The translations under genes and the position numbers were made by a program. A stretch of 34,954 bases of DNA from Sulfurovum sp. enrichment culture clone C5 (GTDB lineage: Bacteria; Campylobacterota; Campylobacteria; Campylobacterales; Sulfurovaceae), in the NCBI GenBank assembly GCA_001493195.1, contig FAXN01000041.1, forward strand, positions 1 through 34,954, read 5' to 3'. The notes beneath the pieces were generated by a model. It was not told where the DNA came from and did not search any database. It was given only the letters and a program-made list of their open reading frames with translations. Numbering within the stretch: position 1 is the first letter of the stretch; each line of letters begins with the position of its first letter. Positions 21,616 through 31,030 of this stretch are shown in pieces.

Positions 21616-23502
21616 ATGTTTGGTTTTTACCGTGTATCAGTTGCTGTTCCTGAGCTATGCCTCGGCAATACAACAAAAAATGCTTCAAGCATCATAAATC
21701 TTATCAATAGTGCCAAAGATAGCTCTATTTTACTCTTTCCAGAACTATGCCTTAGTGGATATAGTGCTGGAGACTTATTTTTCAATCAAACACTTATAGA
21801 AAATCAACTTACCGCCCTACAAAATATACTCAAAGCTACAAAAAATATTTCAACGATTGTTGTTGTGGGTATGGCTATAGTAGAAACAAATAGACTTTAT
21901 AACTGTGGTGTAGTTATCCAAGATGGCAAAATCCTAGGAGTTGTTCCAAAAACATATCTACCAAACAAAAAAGAATTTTATGAAAAAAGACATTTTACAA
22001 GTGGAAAAGATATCAAAAATCATTCTATTTCTTTATGCGGTCAAAATATACCTTTTGGTGTAGATCTCATATTTAAAGACAAAGAGTTTTTATCTTTTGG
22101 TATAGAGATATGCGAGGATCTCTGGACAGTCAATCCTCCAAGCAATCAACTAGCTCTAAATGGTGCGACATTAGTACTAAACTTATCGGCAAGTAATGAA
22201 CTAGTTGGCAAATCAGAATATAGAAAAAATCTTGTTGTGAGTCAAAGTGCTAGAGCCATGTGTGCTTATGCTTATGCTTCTAGTGGTATGGGAGAATCAA
22301 CAAGCGAGACTATATTTGGTGGAGATGGCATGATAGCCGAATATGGTTCATTGTTAACAAGAACAGAAAGATTTTCTTTTGATGAGCAGTTAGTAAGCAG
22401 TGATGTGGACTTGCAAAAATTGGCAAATTTAAGAATGAGTGAAACATCTTTTGGAGACGAGCCTACAACTCCATATAGAGCTGTAGAGTGTTTTGCTACT
22501 CCTAAACTCTCAAACATAGAAAGAACTTTTGACAAATACCCATTTGTTCCATTTGATGAGCATACAAAACATATCAGATGTACTGAAATAGTAAATATTT
22601 TGAGCCATTCTTTGATACAAAGAATGCAAAGAGCAAATATCAAGAAGGCAGTTATTGGTGTTTCTGGAGGGCTTGATTCAACTTTCGCACTTTTGGTTAT
22701 CAATCACGCATATGAGATTAAAAACTGGGATAAAAGCGATATTGTAGCCATCACAATGCCAGGTTTTGGCACAACCTCTAAAACAAAAAATAGTGCTATG
22801 GAGCTATGTTCATCTCTTGGTATAGAACCAAAAACTATATCTATCGAGGAGTTATCGCTAGAGGGATTTAAAGCTATAGAGCATGATAAAAATTCTCATG
22901 ATGTAACTTATGAAAATGTTCAAGCAAGAAACAGAACGTCAGTGTTAATGAATATGGCAAATAAAGTCGGTGGGCTTGTTATAGGAACTGGTGATATGAG
23001 CGAAATAGCACTTGGTTGGAATACATATAATGGAGACCATATGAGTATGTACTCTCTCAATAGCGGTGTACCTAAAACTCTCATCAAATCGCTAATAGAA
23101 TTTTTCAAAGAAAAAGATACATTAGTGGGTATCTTAGAGAAAATTTTAAATACACCTGTCTCACCAGAACTCTTACCAGCAAATAACGATGAGATAACAC
23201 AAGAGACGGAAAAAATCATAGGTCCTTATGAGCTTCATGACTTTTTCTTATATCATATGCTCAAATATGGAGCAACTCCACAAAAAATATTATTTTTAGC
23301 AAATTTAGCATTTGGTGATACCTATGATAATACAACTATCAAAAAATGGCTTAGTATTTTTATAAAAAGATTTTTTACACAACAATTCAAAAGAGATGTC
23401 GTGCCAAATGGTCCAAAAGTAGGAACTATCAGCCTAAACCCAAGGGCAGACTGGCGAATGCCTAGTGATGTTGATTTTGAAGAGTGGATAAAAGAGCTAT
23501 AA
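21616..23502 (+). CDS. nadE: Glutamine-dependent NAD+ synthetase
   Basis: This 628-residue enzyme makes NAD+ from nicotinic acid adenine dinucleotide using glutamine-derived ammonia. The N-terminal nitrilase-type glutaminase (about 1-280) shows its triad: Glu43 (FPELCLSGY), Lys112 (VPKTYLP) and Cys166 (GIEICEDLW). The C-terminal synthetase has the PP-loop SGGLDS (350-355) and GTGDMSEIALGW. AAAGGA lies six bases before ATG 21616; the GTG at 21613 is an alternative. The long form contrasts with the short ammonia-dependent NadE that I recall from Campylobacter jejuni. It is downstream of the cyclophilin gene. Confidence 0.96.
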   Translation: MFGFYRVSVAVPELCLGNTTKNASSIINLINSAKDSSILLFPELCLSGYSAGDLFFNQTLIENQLTALQNILKATKNISTIVVVGMAIVETNRLYNCGVVIQDGKILGVVPKTYLPNKKEFYEKRHFTSGKDIKNHSISLCGQNIPFGVDLIFKDKEFLSFGIEICEDLWTVNPPSNQLALNGATLVLNLSASNELVGKSEYRKNLVVSQSARAMCAYAYASSGMGESTSETIFGGDGMIAEYGSLLTRTERFSFDEQLVSSDVDLQKLANLRMSETSFGDEPTTPYRAVECFATPKLSNIERTFDKYPFVPFDEHTKHIRCTEIVNILSHSLIQRMQRANIKKAVIGVSGGLDSTFALLVINHAYEIKNWDKSDIVAITMPGFGTTSKTKNSAMELCSSLGIEPKTISIEELSLEGFKAIEHDKNSHDVTYENVQARNRTSVLMNMANKVGGLVIGTGDMSEIALGWNTYNGDHMSMYSLNSGVPKTLIKSLIEFFKEKDTLVGILEKILNTPVSPELLPANNDEITQETEKIIGPYELHDFFLYHMLKYGATPQKILFLANLAFGDTYDNTTIKKWLSIFIKRFFTQQFKRDVVPNGPKVGTISLNPRADWRMPSDVDFEEWIKEL

Positions 23503-23506
23503 AAGA

Positions 23507-23866
23507 TTAACTTTTATTTTTTATTTTTTGAAGATACTCATATATTGCCTTTGTCTCTTCATCTGTAAGAGAGTATGTAGGCATAACATCATGGGTTTTT
23601 GAAACGCTATCTTGTATCTGCTTTAATGTTTTGTCATTTATGCGTGCACCATGTATTTCTTGTAAAACTATTTTCTTTAATTTTTTATCTTTTTTATAAT
23701 ACTGACCTATAAACTTGCCTTCGCCTTTTTCGCCATGGCATTTTGCACAACTTATCCCTCTTGGGTTATTGTATAACATTTGTCCATATTCATAATTTGA
23801 CATAAAATCTTCTGCACCCAATGCCAAAAAAGGCAAAAACAAAAGTTGTATTCTTTTCAAATCCAA
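23507..23866 (-). CDS. Small monohaem c-type cytochrome
   Basis: The 119-residue precursor has a signal peptide (MDLKRIQLLFLPFLALGA) and one haem attachment motif Cys40-x-x-Cys43-His44 (CAKCH). A distal Met is likely in DVMPTYSL. The class I cytochrome c fold follows, ending in TDEETKAIYEYLQKI. It is a periplasmic electron carrier, but its partner cannot be read. It converges with nadE (4 bases between stops) and is divergent from folD. Confidence 0.88.
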   Translation of the reverse strand: MDLKRIQLLFLPFLALGAEDFMSNYEYGQMLYNNPRGISCAKCHGEKGEGKFIGQYYKKDKKLKKIVLQEIHGARINDKTLKQIQDSVSKTHDVMPTYSLTDEETKAIYEYLQKIKNKS

Positions 23867-23886
23867 CTCCCATAATAAATTTTCGA

Positions 23887-23892
23887 TATAAT
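23887..23892 (+). promoter_or_regulatory. Predicted -10 box of the folD operon
   Basis: TATAAT in TTTCGATATAAT, 26 bases before the folD ATG. Confidence 0.55.
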
Positions 23893-23917
23893 ACCAAAAA
23901 AACGTAAAGAGAGTTTA

Positions 23918-24766
23918 ATGCAACTTATAGATGGAAAAAAATTAGCAAATAAGATTCATGCAAAAGTAGCAAAAGAAGTAGAAGCTTTAAAAAGCGAAAA
24001 AAATATTACCCCAGGTCTTGCCGTGATATTAGTAGGCGACAATCCTGCAAGCCAAGCATACGTAAAAATGAAGGCAAGAGCCTGTAAAGAAGTTGGATTT
24101 TATAGCATAGTTCATGAAATGCCTGATTCGATAACACAAGATGAAATAATCTCAACAATAGAAATGATGAATAATAACCCAAGAATTGATGGCATCTTGG
24201 TGCAACTTCCACTTCCAAAACATATAGATACTACTAAAATTTTAGAAGTTGTGGATCCAAAAAAAGATGTTGATGGATTTCATCCATACAATGTAGGAAG
24301 AATGGTAACAGGATTAGATAGTTTCGTAGCTTGTACTCCGCTGGGTGTCATGGAAATGTTTAAAGAGTACGATATAGAATTACAAGGAAAAGATGTTTGT
24401 GTGGTAGGAGCAAGTAATATAGTTGGCAAACCTATGGCAAATCTTCTTATTAATGCAAATGCAACAGTAACTACGACTCATATATATACAAAAGACCTAA
24501 CTTCACATACAAGCAAAGCTGATATAGTTATAGTCGGTGCGGGAGTTTCAAATCTAATCAAAAAAGATATGGTAAAAGACGGAGCGATTGTTATTGATAT
24601 AGGTATAAATAAAATTGATAGCGGAAAATTAGTTGGCGATGTAAATTTTGATGAAGTTGCTCCAAAATGCTCATATATTACGCCTGTTCCTGGTGGAGTT
24701 GGTCCCATGACTATCGCAATGCTTTTGGCTAATACTCTAAAATCAGCAAAAAATAGAGGTCTTTAA
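23918..24766 (+). CDS. folD: Bifunctional methylene-THF dehydrogenase/cyclohydrolase
   Basis: FolD interconverts 5,10-methylene-, methenyl- and 10-formyl-tetrahydrofolate. The 282-residue enzyme has the family patterns YVKMKARACKEVG, VQLPLPKHID, DVDGFHPYNVG, the NADP-binding VVGASNIVGKPM and TPVPGGVGPMTIAMLLANT. Length is typical. GAGAG precedes the start after a few bases. Its TAA overlaps the lepB ATG in TAATG, so the downstream genes are translated in coupled fashion. Confidence 0.97.
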   Translation: MQLIDGKKLANKIHAKVAKEVEALKSEKNITPGLAVILVGDNPASQAYVKMKARACKEVGFYSIVHEMPDSITQDEIISTIEMMNNNPRIDGILVQLPLPKHIDTTKILEVVDPKKDVDGFHPYNVGRMVTGLDSFVACTPLGVMEMFKEYDIELQGKDVCVVGASNIVGKPMANLLINANATVTTTHIYTKDLTSHTSKADIVIVGAGVSNLIKKDMVKDGAIVIDIGINKIDSGKLVGDVNFDEVAPKCSYITPVPGGVGPMTIAMLLANTLKSAKNRGL

Positions 24767-25722
24767 TGAAAAAATTTCTAGCTGCATTTTATAGATTTTC
24801 AAGTACGTGGACAGGAACTATTGTCATAGTACTTTTTTTGATATTTTTTGTTTTGCAATCATTTGTAATACCAAGTGGATCTATGAAGAGAACTCTTCTT
24901 ATAGGTGATTTTTTGTTTGCAAAAAAATATAGCTATGGTGTTCCGATTCCACATCTTCCATGGATTGAAATGCCAATATTACCTGATTTTAATGACAATG
25001 GACACCTGATAACAGCAGAGGGTCCAAAAAGAGGTGAGATAGTCATATTTAGATATCCAAAAGATCCAAAAATACATTATGTTAAAAGATGTGTAGCTAC
25101 TGGCGAGGATGAACTAATATATGTCGATAAAGCACTATTTATTAGACCACATGAGGGCGATGATTTTATCAAAAAAAATTACAAACCAAATCAACTAATA
25201 ACACTTCAAGGCAAACTTTGGGTAAAAGATCCATATATTGGAAAATATCCAGGAGTTGGTTATGTACCAGAAATGGATATGTCAATATTTGAAATACTTA
25301 TTCAAAGATCAAGCGAAGTTGACATGAAGCCGATATTCGTAGAAGAATTAAATACACCGACATATACAAATGAAGATATCGAAGTAAATGCACTCTATAC
25401 AAAAGTTCCCAAAGATAGCTATTATATGATAGGAGACAATAGGGAAAATTCAAATGACAGTAGATTTTGGGGTCCAGTGCCTTATGCAAATATAGTCGGT
25501 AAGCCTTTAATTATCTATTTTAGTATGGAATTTCAAAGCTATGACACACTTCTAAGCGGTGAAGGCGGAAAAGATCATGCGGCACTAAAAAGAGCTTGTG
25601 GAAACATAGATATAACTTCTCCTGAATGCAGAGATATATGGAATAAAAAAAGATTTACAATTAGATGGGATCGTGTAGGAAGAAATATCGAATCGCTAGA
25701 AACTGAGACACCAATAGAATGA
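24766..25722 (+). CDS. lepB: Signal peptidase I
   Basis: LepB cuts signal peptides from exported proteins at the outer face of the inner membrane. The 318-residue protein has one N-terminal helix (TIVIVLFLIFFVLQSFVIP), then IPSGSMKRTL with nucleophile Ser39, RGEIVIFRYP, YVKRCVATG with the general-base Lys107, and GDNRENSNDSRFWGPV. A long insert between the Lys motif and GDNRENS is common in Campylobacterota enzymes. It overlaps folD by one base and the M50 protease gene by four. Confidence 0.96.
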   Translation: MKKFLAAFYRFSSTWTGTIVIVLFLIFFVLQSFVIPSGSMKRTLLIGDFLFAKKYSYGVPIPHLPWIEMPILPDFNDNGHLITAEGPKRGEIVIFRYPKDPKIHYVKRCVATGEDELIYVDKALFIRPHEGDDFIKKNYKPNQLITLQGKLWVKDPYIGKYPGVGYVPEMDMSIFEILIQRSSEVDMKPIFVEELNTPTYTNEDIEVNALYTKVPKDSYYMIGDNRENSNDSRFWGPVPYANIVGKPLIIYFSMEFQSYDTLLSGEGGKDHAALKRACGNIDITSPECRDIWNKKRFTIRWDRVGRNIESLETETPIE

Positions 25723-26369
25723 ATACAGATTTTGAAATCATAAGAATTGCTGGTATAGCTTTAGCATTTATAATCGCCATTATAGGTCATGAAATCATGC
25801 ATGGTTATACAGCTTATAAACTCGGAGATCCCACGGCAAAAGCATTAGGAAGACTTAGTATCAATCCTATAAAACATATAGATCCTATTGGTTCATTATT
25901 GGTTCCTGGTGTTCTTTTTGCCATGGGTGCTCCTTTCATATTTGGTTGGGCAAAACCAGTACCCATAAATATGCACACTGTCATGCACAATGGTGGAGAA
26001 AATGGAGCTATCAAGGTAGCTCTTGCTGGAGTTACGTTTAACTTTTTATTGGTTGCTGTATTTTCATTGATTTATCTTTTTTTAGATTCTCCTTCAAATA
26101 TATTTGAGACTTTCTTCAATACATTTGTGACATACGGTATCATCATAAATGCTATCTTGGGATTTTTTAACCTTTGGCCAATACCACCGCTTGATGGCTC
26201 TCAGGCATTGAAATACTTTGCGATGAAACACAAATGGTATAGTCTCGTTGTTTGGATAAATAAACTTGCTCCATATGGTTTTTTTATCCTGATGGCAATT
26301 ATCGCAACACCACTATCAAGTTATCTTTTTATGCCTATCTATTGGTTGATTTCAAAGATACTACAATAA
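25719..26369 (+). CDS. M50-family (site-2 protease-like) membrane metalloprotease
   Basis: The 216-residue protein has several membrane helices and the zinc site: HEIMH (His24, Glu25, His28) in the first helix and PPLDG (third ligand Asp) later. It belongs to the compact, single-domain rhomboid-size S2P group, without a PDZ domain, that cleaves within membranes; the natural substrate is not known. It is translationally coupled to lepB by a four-base overlap, which is fitting for processing of membrane or signal-peptide remnants, though that is inference. Ends eleven bases before rpiB. Confidence 0.9.
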   Translation: MNTDFEIIRIAGIALAFIIAIIGHEIMHGYTAYKLGDPTAKALGRLSINPIKHIDPIGSLLVPGVLFAMGAPFIFGWAKPVPINMHTVMHNGGENGAIKVALAGVTFNFLLVAVFSLIYLFLDSPSNIFETFFNTFVTYGIIINAILGFFNLWPIPPLDGSQALKYFAMKHKWYSLVVWINKLAPYGFFILMAIIATPLSSYLFMPIYWLISKILQ

Positions 26370-26379
26370 AGGAAATAAT

Positions 26380-26829
26380 ATGAAATTCTATATAGCAACG
26401 GACCATGCTGGATATGCACTAAAATCTTATGTGATAGAACTTTTGCAAACAAAAGGTCATGAAGTTGTAGATCTTGGTCCTAGTAATGATAACAGAGTTG
26501 ATTACCCAGACTTTGCAAACAAATGCTCACATGCTGTTTTGGGAGACAAGGGAAGTTTTGGCATACTTATATGTGGCACTGGTATAGGCATCTCTGTCGC
26601 TGCAAATAAAAACAGAGGTATCAGAGCTGCGCTCTGCCATGATGCATACACAGCAAGTATGTCAAGAGCACACAACGATGCCAATATACTCTGTTTTGGT
26701 GAAAGAGTTGTCGGCAAAGGTGTTATTGAAAGCATGATAGAAGCTTTTTGTAATACATCATTTGAAGGTGGAAGACATAGCGACAGAGTAAACAAAATTG
26801 ACGGTTGTCAAATTGGGAAAATAGATTAA
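26380..26829 (+). CDS. rpiB: Ribose-5-phosphate isomerase B
   Basis: RpiB interconverts ribose-5-phosphate and ribulose-5-phosphate in the pentose phosphate pathway. The 149-residue protein begins FYIATDHAGYALK and contains GILICGTGIGISVAANK with the catalytic Cys, then CHDAYTASMSRAHNDANI and ICFGERVVG-like LCFGERVVG, all family hallmarks. It supplies ribose phosphates for the purine salvage enzyme encoded twelve bases downstream. Confidence 0.96.
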   Translation: MKFYIATDHAGYALKSYVIELLQTKGHEVVDLGPSNDNRVDYPDFANKCSHAVLGDKGSFGILICGTGIGISVAANKNRGIRAALCHDAYTASMSRAHNDANILCFGERVVGKGVIESMIEAFCNTSFEGGRHSDRVNKIDGCQIGKID

Positions 26830-26841
26830 AAGGAGCTAAAT

Positions 26842-27387
26842 ATGAACAAAGAACTAAATACTCAAGAAAAAAATATACTTTTAGATAGCATTAGAGATGT
26901 TCCTGATTTCCCAAAACCAGGTATTATATTTAAAGACATAACTCCTCTTTTGGGCTCTCCTGAAGCATTTAACACATTGATGGATCATTTGACAAACAGA
27001 TATCTTGGACTTGAACTTGATTTTATAGCTGGAATTGATGCAAGAGGGTTTATCTTTGGAAGTATTTTAGCAGATAGACTTGGTGTTGGGTTTGTGCCTA
27101 TAAGAAAGAAAGGCAAACTTCCATACACTACAGTTGCAGAAAAATACTCTCTTGAATATGGGTTTGACGAAGTTGAAATTCACATAGATGCATTTGGCAA
27201 AGATGGTGCCAAAGTTGTTCTCATAGATGATCTTATAGCAACAGGCGGAACAGCAAAAGCTGCATACGAACTCATAGAAAAAGTGGGAGCAAAATGCGTT
27301 GAATGTTGTTTTGTTATCGAACTTGAATTTTTAAATGGCAGAGAAAAGTTCAAAGGCAAAGAAGTTTATAGTGTGATTAAATTTTAA
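26842..27387 (+). CDS. apt: Adenine phosphoribosyltransferase
   Basis: Apt makes AMP from adenine and PRPP. The 181-residue protein has [16 protein letters not shown] at the start, [10 protein letters not shown] and the PRPP-binding loop [17 protein letters not shown]. Length is typical. AAGGAG lies seven bases before the ATG. It closes the folD-lepB-M50-rpiB-apt run; no terminator is evident before the next gene. Confidence 0.97.
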   Translation: MNKELNTQEKNILLDSIRDVPDFPKPGIIFKDITPLLGSPEAFNTLMDHLTNRYLGLELDFIAGIDARGFIFGSILADRLGVGFVPIRKKGKLPYTTVAEKYSLEYGFDEVEIHIDAFGKDGAKVVLIDDLIATGGTAKAAYELIEKVGAKCVECCFVIELEFLNGREKFKGKEVYSVIKF

Positions 27388-27439
27388 ACACTAACTATCT
27401 TAAAACTTAAGTTATCATTCTACCATTAGGAGAATGAAA

Positions 27440-28315
27440 ATGAAAGAATTTATTGATATATATAGACAAAACACAAATGAAATAGAACAATTCATTTATG
27501 AAACACTTGAAAATATTGGAAATTTAGAAAGACACAAAAAAGATAATTATAAAAAATTATTTGATATTTTTCCATCACTAGAGCTAGTTTATGAAACCGA
27601 TAATGAAAAATATATTCAAACATCTCCAAATTTATATAGAAATAAAACTTCATCAACTCCGATAGGCAGAGATAGAAGATACCTTATAAAAGGTGTATCT
27701 TTTAAAAATAGTGATGTTGCTTTTACAAAACCGTATGTAAGTAGTGCGACAAAAAATACTTGCATTACTGCTATCAAACAAGAAAATGATCAAATGATTT
27801 ATATGGATTTTGATCTATCTATGCTTTTACAAAGATTGGGATTTTTGGAGCTTCATAGCAAATTAAACATTTTAAACAAAAGCTTCTACGGCGGTGCTGG
27901 ATTATCAATGGTAATTTTAGCAATTTTTACGATAGGCTACGCATTGGTTAGTTTTTTTCATACTCTACTTTTTGAAGCAAATTTCTCAATTGAGGCGATA
28001 TTTAAACCAGTTGTAGCTCTTACTTTGGGTTTGGCTATTTTTGATCTTGCAAAAACTATATTAGAGCAAGAGGTATTTTTTAAAAGTTATTCAAAAGATA
28101 CAAAGAATGAGTATAGACTGTTGATTAAATTTTTGATAACCATCATCATAGCTCTGCTCATCGAGGCTTTAATGGTTGTATTTAAAATAGCAATTTCTGA
28201 TTATACACAACTTATAAATGCATTTTATCTAATCTTAGGAGTATCGATTATCATAATATCTCTATCTATTTTTGTTTTTTTAAGTCAAAAGGTAAATAAT
28301 TCAGATTTAAAATGA
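27440..28315 (+). CDS. Cache-like (PDC sensor) domain protein with four C-terminal membrane helices
   Basis: The 291-residue protein has an N-terminal soluble part (about 1-140) with IDIYRQNTNEIEQFIYETLE helices and a PDC/Cache-type stretch (GRDRRYLIKGV, FTKPYVSSATKNTCITAI, MIYMDFDLS), then four hydrophobic helices near 150-178, 186-208, 226-250 and 258-283. No HAMP, kinase, GGDEF or chemotaxis domain is present, so it is a sensor-like protein without a known output. AGGAG lies seven bases before ATG 27440; the ATG at 27434 leaves only one base. It overlaps the end of thiL by 31 bases in the convergent direction. The family is not firmly recognised. Confidence 0.6.
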   Translation: MKEFIDIYRQNTNEIEQFIYETLENIGNLERHKKDNYKKLFDIFPSLELVYETDNEKYIQTSPNLYRNKTSSTPIGRDRRYLIKGVSFKNSDVAFTKPYVSSATKNTCITAIKQENDQMIYMDFDLSMLLQRLGFLELHSKLNILNKSFYGGAGLSMVILAIFTIGYALVSFFHTLLFEANFSIEAIFKPVVALTLGLAIFDLAKTILEQEVFFKSYSKDTKNEYRLLIKFLITIIIALLIEALMVVFKIAISDYTQLINAFYLILGVSIIIISLSIFVFLSQKVNNSDLK

Positions 28316-29127
28316 TGATTTTTGCAAGCAAATCTAAAATCATTATTTTTGATAACACCAAAAATAACCAGTGGAGTATTTGTCTCTTTAGCAACCTGCT
28401 CCACTTTTGTCAAATTTGCTTTATCAAATCCTATAATCATCTCATACTCTTCTCCGCTTGTTCCAATCTCATCAGAAATGTCCGCAATCAACTCTAACCC
28501 AAGATTATTGATATCCAAAAGCTTATTTGAATCACAAAAAAGACCATCGCTTATATCCATCCCACAAGCCAAAAATTCTCTTGATTTTTTTATAAAATCT
28601 CCCCTCAATACAGGTTCGTAAAACTTTGAATTAGACTCTATTTTTTTACCTGCAAATAAACTATCTAAATCTTTTTTGCTTTCGCCCAAAACACCAGTAT
28701 ATGCTAGCATAAAACCTTCTTTTAGCCCTACCCTGAAAAGCGGATTATCACTTTTTGCAATAATAGTAATTGAAATATCTATCTTGTTTCCAGATATAGT
28801 ATCTCCGCCTATTATCTCACAACCAAACTCTTTTGCACACATTTGCATAGAATTAGACAAATCATCAATCTCTTCTTTTGTTATATCACTAGGAAGAGAC
28901 AAAGAAACAAGAGCAAAAAGAGGTTTTGCATTCATAGCAATTGCATCAGATATATTAACAAGCATTGCTTTTCGCCCAATTTGTTTCATATTCATCCACT
29001 CTCGTTTAAAATGAACATCTTCAAAAAAACTATCCATACTATAACAATAACCATCAATGCAAGCTCCATCATCACCAATATAAGCTGAATTGAACTTTGA
29101 TATAATAAAAGATTCTAAATCTACCAT
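28285..29127 (-). CDS. thiL: Thiamine-monophosphate kinase
   Basis: ThiL phosphorylates thiamine phosphate to thiamine pyrophosphate. The 280-residue protein has the AIR-synthase-type fold with AYIGDDGACID, VNISDAIAMNAKPLFALVSLSLP (landmarks VNISDAIAMNA and PLFALVSLSLP), IIGGDTISG and GMDISDGLFCD, all metal or nucleotide-binding signatures of the family. Length is slightly short but normal for Campylobacterota. It overlaps the converging Cache-like gene by 31 bases. Confidence 0.94.
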   Translation of the reverse strand: MVDLESFIISKFNSAYIGDDGACIDGYCYSMDSFFEDVHFKREWMNMKQIGRKAMLVNISDAIAMNAKPLFALVSLSLPSDITKEEIDDLSNSMQMCAKEFGCEIIGGDTISGNKIDISITIIAKSDNPLFRVGLKEGFMLAYTGVLGESKKDLDSLFAGKKIESNSKFYEPVLRGDFIKKSREFLACGMDISDGLFCDSNKLLDINNLGLELIADISDEIGTSGEEYEMIIGFDKANLTKVEQVAKETNTPLVIFGVIKNNDFRFACKNHHFKSELFTF

Positions 29128-29230
29128 CGTTTATTCCATATAGTTTTTTTTAATGTAAAATTGTAACACATTTGCGTGGCATTGCATCTTTAAAATATTT
29201 AATTTAATTATAGTTGTATATATGAGAGGG

Positions 29231-29236
29231 TATAAT
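29231..29236 (+). promoter_or_regulatory. Predicted -10 box of the sdhABE operon
   Basis: TATAAT preceded by GAGAGGG. It lies downstream of the ATG at 29222, which therefore is unlikely to be the sdhA start. Confidence 0.55.
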
Positions 29237-29269
29237 AAGTTTAAAATTGCTAAAAAGGATATCTTTGCT

Positions 29270-30982
29270 ATGGATGTAAAAATCTTTGAATATGATGTAG
29301 TAATAGTGGGAGCTGGACTAGCTGGACTAGCTGCTGCTAGAGAAACAACTGTTGCTGGCAAAAAAACAGCTGTGATAACAAAACTTCACCCGCTTAGAAG
29401 CCACTCTGGTGCTGCTCAGGGCGGAATAAACGCAGCTCTTGGAGCTGAAGACTCTACAGATTTGCACGCTTTTGATACGATTAAGGGAAGTGATTATCTT
29501 GCAGACCAAGACTGTGTTCAACTAATGTGTGAAAAAGCTCCAGAAACTATCAGATGGGCTGAACATATGGGTGCCGTATTTAGCAGAGATGACAATGGCG
29601 ATATTGCTATAAGACCTTTTGGTGGACAAAGCAAGCCAAGGGCTTGTTATGCAAAAGATAGAACTGGTTTAACATTGCTTCAAACTATGTATGAGCAAGC
29701 TTTTAGATCTGGCATAGAAGTTTTTGATGAATGGTATTGTTCAGATTTAATTTACAAAGACGGCAAGGTTTCTGGCGTTGTTGCATTTAATATCAGAGAT
29801 GGGAAAATGGCAATTTTTAACTCAAAAGCAACAATGTTTGCAACTGGTGGATATGGAAGAGCGTACAAAATAAATTCAAATGCACATGCAAATACAGGAG
29901 ATGCGCTTTCTATCGTTGCTAGACATGGATTGCCTTTAGAAGATATGGAGTTTGTTCAATTTCATCCAAGTGGAATTGGCGGAAGTGGTATCTTGATTTC
30001 AGAAGCAGCTAGAGGAGAGGGTGGGAGACTATTAAATTCAAAAGGCGAGAGATTTATGGAGAAATATGCTCCAAATGCTCTTGAGCTTGCTTCAAGGGAT
30101 GTTGTTAGCCGCGCAATTCAACAAGAAATTCGTGAAGGCAGAGGTGTAGGTCCAAACAAAGATTCTGTTTATATTGATCTTACTCACTTAGATCCACAAA
30201 TAATATTAACAAAACTTCCAGAGCTTAGAGAACTTGCAATTACATTCCTAGGTCAAGATATGTTAAAAGAACCTATTTATATTGCCGCAACTGCTCATTA
30301 CTCTATGGGTGGTATTCCTGTTGACATCAACTGTCATGTTAAAAAGAATCCAAATGAATTGATCGAAGGATTTTATGCCGCTGGAGAATGTAGCTGTGTG
30401 AGTGTACATGGTGCAAACAGACTTGGTGCAAATTCTGTTCTTGAAGCACTTCTTTTCGGAAGACATGCAGGCGAGAGTATAGTTAAAGACATTGATAATC
30501 TAACATTTAGACCTGCTGATGTCAAGGATGCTCAAAATGCCATAAATGAACTAACATGGGTAAAAACAAATAATGGAAACGAAAGAGTACCTGTACTTAG
30601 AGCCGAGCTTCAAGAGAGTATGACAGACAATGCAGGAGTATTTAGAACGGCTGAATCTCTAAAAAAACAAGTCAAAAAAATAAAAGAACTTTTAAAAAGA
30701 TATAAAAATATCAGAATTGATGATAAAACAAGCACATTCAATACAGAATTACAAGAAGCGATTGAACTTGGTCATATGTTAGAGTATTCACTCTTCATCG
30801 TTGAAGGTGCATTGGCTAGAAAAGAGAGTCGTGGAGCACATTTCCGTGAAGATTTTCCAAAAAGAGATGATAAGAAATTTTTAAAACATACATATGCTTA
30901 CATGGATAAGGAATATAACATTACACAAGAGTATGCTGATGTTGTACTGGGTAAATTTGAAGTCAAAGAAAGAAGTTATTAA
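29270..30982 (+). CDS. sdhA: Succinate dehydrogenase/fumarate reductase flavoprotein subunit
   Basis: The 570-residue subunit holds the FAD and the dicarboxylate site. Seen: [14 protein letters not shown] (dinucleotide-binding), [18 protein letters not shown] with the FAD-linking His45, [30 protein letters not shown] and [19 protein letters not shown]. No twin-arginine signal precedes the Rossmann fold, so it is expected to face the cytoplasm, unlike the periplasmic MfrA of Wolinella and Campylobacter. It is followed by sdhB after nine bases and sdhE; no sdhC/D membrane genes are present. It could work as succinate dehydrogenase or fumarate reductase. Confidence 0.93.
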   Translation: MDVKIFEYDVVIVGAGLAGLAAARETTVAGKKTAVITKLHPLRSHSGAAQGGINAALGAEDSTDLHAFDTIKGSDYLADQDCVQLMCEKAPETIRWAEHMGAVFSRDDNGDIAIRPFGGQSKPRACYAKDRTGLTLLQTMYEQAFRSGIEVFDEWYCSDLIYKDGKVSGVVAFNIRDGKMAIFNSKATMFATGGYGRAYKINSNAHANTGDALSIVARHGLPLEDMEFVQFHPSGIGGSGILISEAARGEGGRLLNSKGERFMEKYAPNALELASRDVVSRAIQQEIREGRGVGPNKDSVYIDLTHLDPQIILTKLPELRELAITFLGQDMLKEPIYIAATAHYSMGGIPVDINCHVKKNPNELIEGFYAAGECSCVSVHGANRLGANSVLEALLFGRHAGESIVKDIDNLTFRPADVKDAQNAINELTWVKTNNGNERVPVLRAELQESMTDNAGVFRTAESLKKQVKKIKELLKRYKNIRIDDKTSTFNTELQEAIELGHMLEYSLFIVEGALARKESRGAHFREDFPKRDDKKFLKHTYAYMDKEYNITQEYADVVLGKFEVKERSY

Positions 30983-31030
30983 GGAGAAGTTATGAGCGAT
31001 ACAACAAAAGTGAATATTAAAGCCTTTAGA
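29270..31030. other. Leader and coding junction marker for sdhABE start choice
   Basis: AAAGGAT lies about ten bases before ATG 29270 and the -10 box lies at 29231-29236, together fixing the operon start at 29270. This entry marks the start decision only; the genes are listed next. Confidence 0.3.

Noticed and set aside
29222-29269. Longer sdhA start with 16 extra residues
   Set aside because: A TATAAT box lies inside this stretch and the AAAGGAT site serves the ATG at 29270; the extra residues are also not a Tat signal.
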